A DNA stretch of 64,000 bases, taken from NCBI RefSeq assembly GCF_027213645.1, contig NZ_JAPWGL010000001.1:806001-870000 (forward strand), given 5' to 3'. The position numbers and the translations under genes are program-made. The DNA is from Pedobacter rhodius (GTDB lineage Bacteria > Bacteroidota > Bacteroidia > Sphingobacteriales > Sphingobacteriaceae). This document shows positions 63,567 to 64,000 of the stretch, piece after piece (the first letter of the stretch is position 1; each line of letters starts with the position of its first letter). The notes beneath the pieces were generated by a model, which was given only the letters and a program-made list of their open reading frames with translations, did not search any database and was not told the origin of the DNA.

Positions 63567-64000
63567 TTATTTTATACCTATTCTCGATGCAAAACCCGGA
63601 ACTAAATAGGGTTTAAGCTCCGTAAAAGGAATAAAAACGACAATTTGTCCTTGTGCATAACTTGCAACTTCGTATGGATTATACATAAATGCCAATCCGT
63701 TATCATTGAAATAGAAATTATTATTTGGTTTTAAAAAGTTATCGAAAAGTACTGTGCTGATTTTATCCTGGGGTTTAATGTTATATTGTTTTCTCAGGTT
63801 TTTTTCGAGTAATGTTTGAAGTGTATTCGAATTAATTTTTACTACATCACTTAAAACCATTTGTTTTTTGTTCATTACATCCAAACAATACAGTGTGCTG
63901 CTGTAATTGCCATGTGCACCTCCGGTGTAGGCATCAGCGAGGAAATTAACAACTACGAGGCCATTATCATTATAAGCTAAAGATTGCTGACTATTACTGG
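63567..64000 (-). CDS. DUF3298 (RsiV-like) domain protein, C-terminal part
   Basis: The frame stays open to the right edge of the window, so the 5' end is missing and 144 codons are visible. On the minus strand it reads SLAYNDNGLVVVNFLADAYT, GGAHGNY, then MVLSDVVKINSN, NFYFNDNGLAFMYNPYEVAS and VFIPFTELKPYL. This is the DUF4163/DUF3298 arrangement (YTGGAH and YNPYE motifs) of secreted proteins related to the lysozyme-binding anti-sigma factor RsiV. A start at 63884 (TTG) would cut through the conserved part and is rejected. Function here is unknown. Confidence 0.78.
   Translation of the reverse strand, partial: SNSQQSLAYNDNGLVVVNFLADAYTGGAHGNYSSTLYCLDVMNKKQMVLSDVVKINSNTLQTLLEKNLRKQYNIKPQDKISTVLFDNFLKPNNNFYFNDNGLAFMYNPYEVASYAQGQIVVFIPFTELKPYLVPGFASRIGIK

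Overview
The window looks like chromosome of a Bacteroidota species, most likely Pedobacter or a close relative in Sphingobacteriaceae. The evidence is AT-rich DNA, three SusC/SusD pairs, a hybrid two-component sensor fused to an AraC domain, Sec leaders ending in AQ, TAnnTTTG-type promoters and abundant small noncoding hairpin repeats. This is inferred from gene content only. I see no transposase, integrase, phage gene or CRISPR array.

Left part (1-10.4 kb): the 5' end of treZ (trehalose from glycogen-like glucans), a GH125 alpha-mannosidase, tandem hairpin repeats, a TetR regulator and an Omp85-like barrel. Next is a lipid module: an MprF-type aminoacyl-phospholipid synthase/flippase converging on an operon of one outer-membrane barrel and two VirJ/AcvB-type serine hydrolases.

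9.4-25 kb: an alpha-glucoside locus, probably for sucrose or related glucosyl-fructose sugars. It has a LacI regulator with a perfect 22-bp palindrome in the divergent promoter region, then a periplasmic GH13, an SLC45-type MFS importer, a cytosolic GH100-like hydrolase, a fructokinase-type PfkB kinase, SusC, SusD and a GH65 hydrolase. A remnant of a PhlG-like hydrolase gene and a convergent periplasmic GH37 trehalase follow.

25-50 kb: a polysaccharide utilisation locus that resembles xyloglucan loci: GH39, GH31 with a PA14 insert, GH2, two SusC/SusD pairs, a hybrid two-component system and GH9. Three promoters (GH31, first SusC, GH9) share a direct repeat of AACA(T/A)T with an exact 21-bp period. 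It is a good candidate operator for the hybrid sensor.

50-64 kb: housekeeping genes: tRNA-Ser(UGA), a YihY membrane protein, a thioesterase, MltG, a PASTA protein, D-Ala-D-Ala ligase, a Crp/Fnr regulator, a DUF983 protein, CutC, a glycosylasparaginase, an omega-amidase next to a methionine-type aminotransferase, CvfB, a nitroreductase, a Gre-like protein and a truncated DUF3298 protein. Two unrelated heptanucleotide tandem repeats and a 203-bp tandem duplication lie in the last 3 kb.
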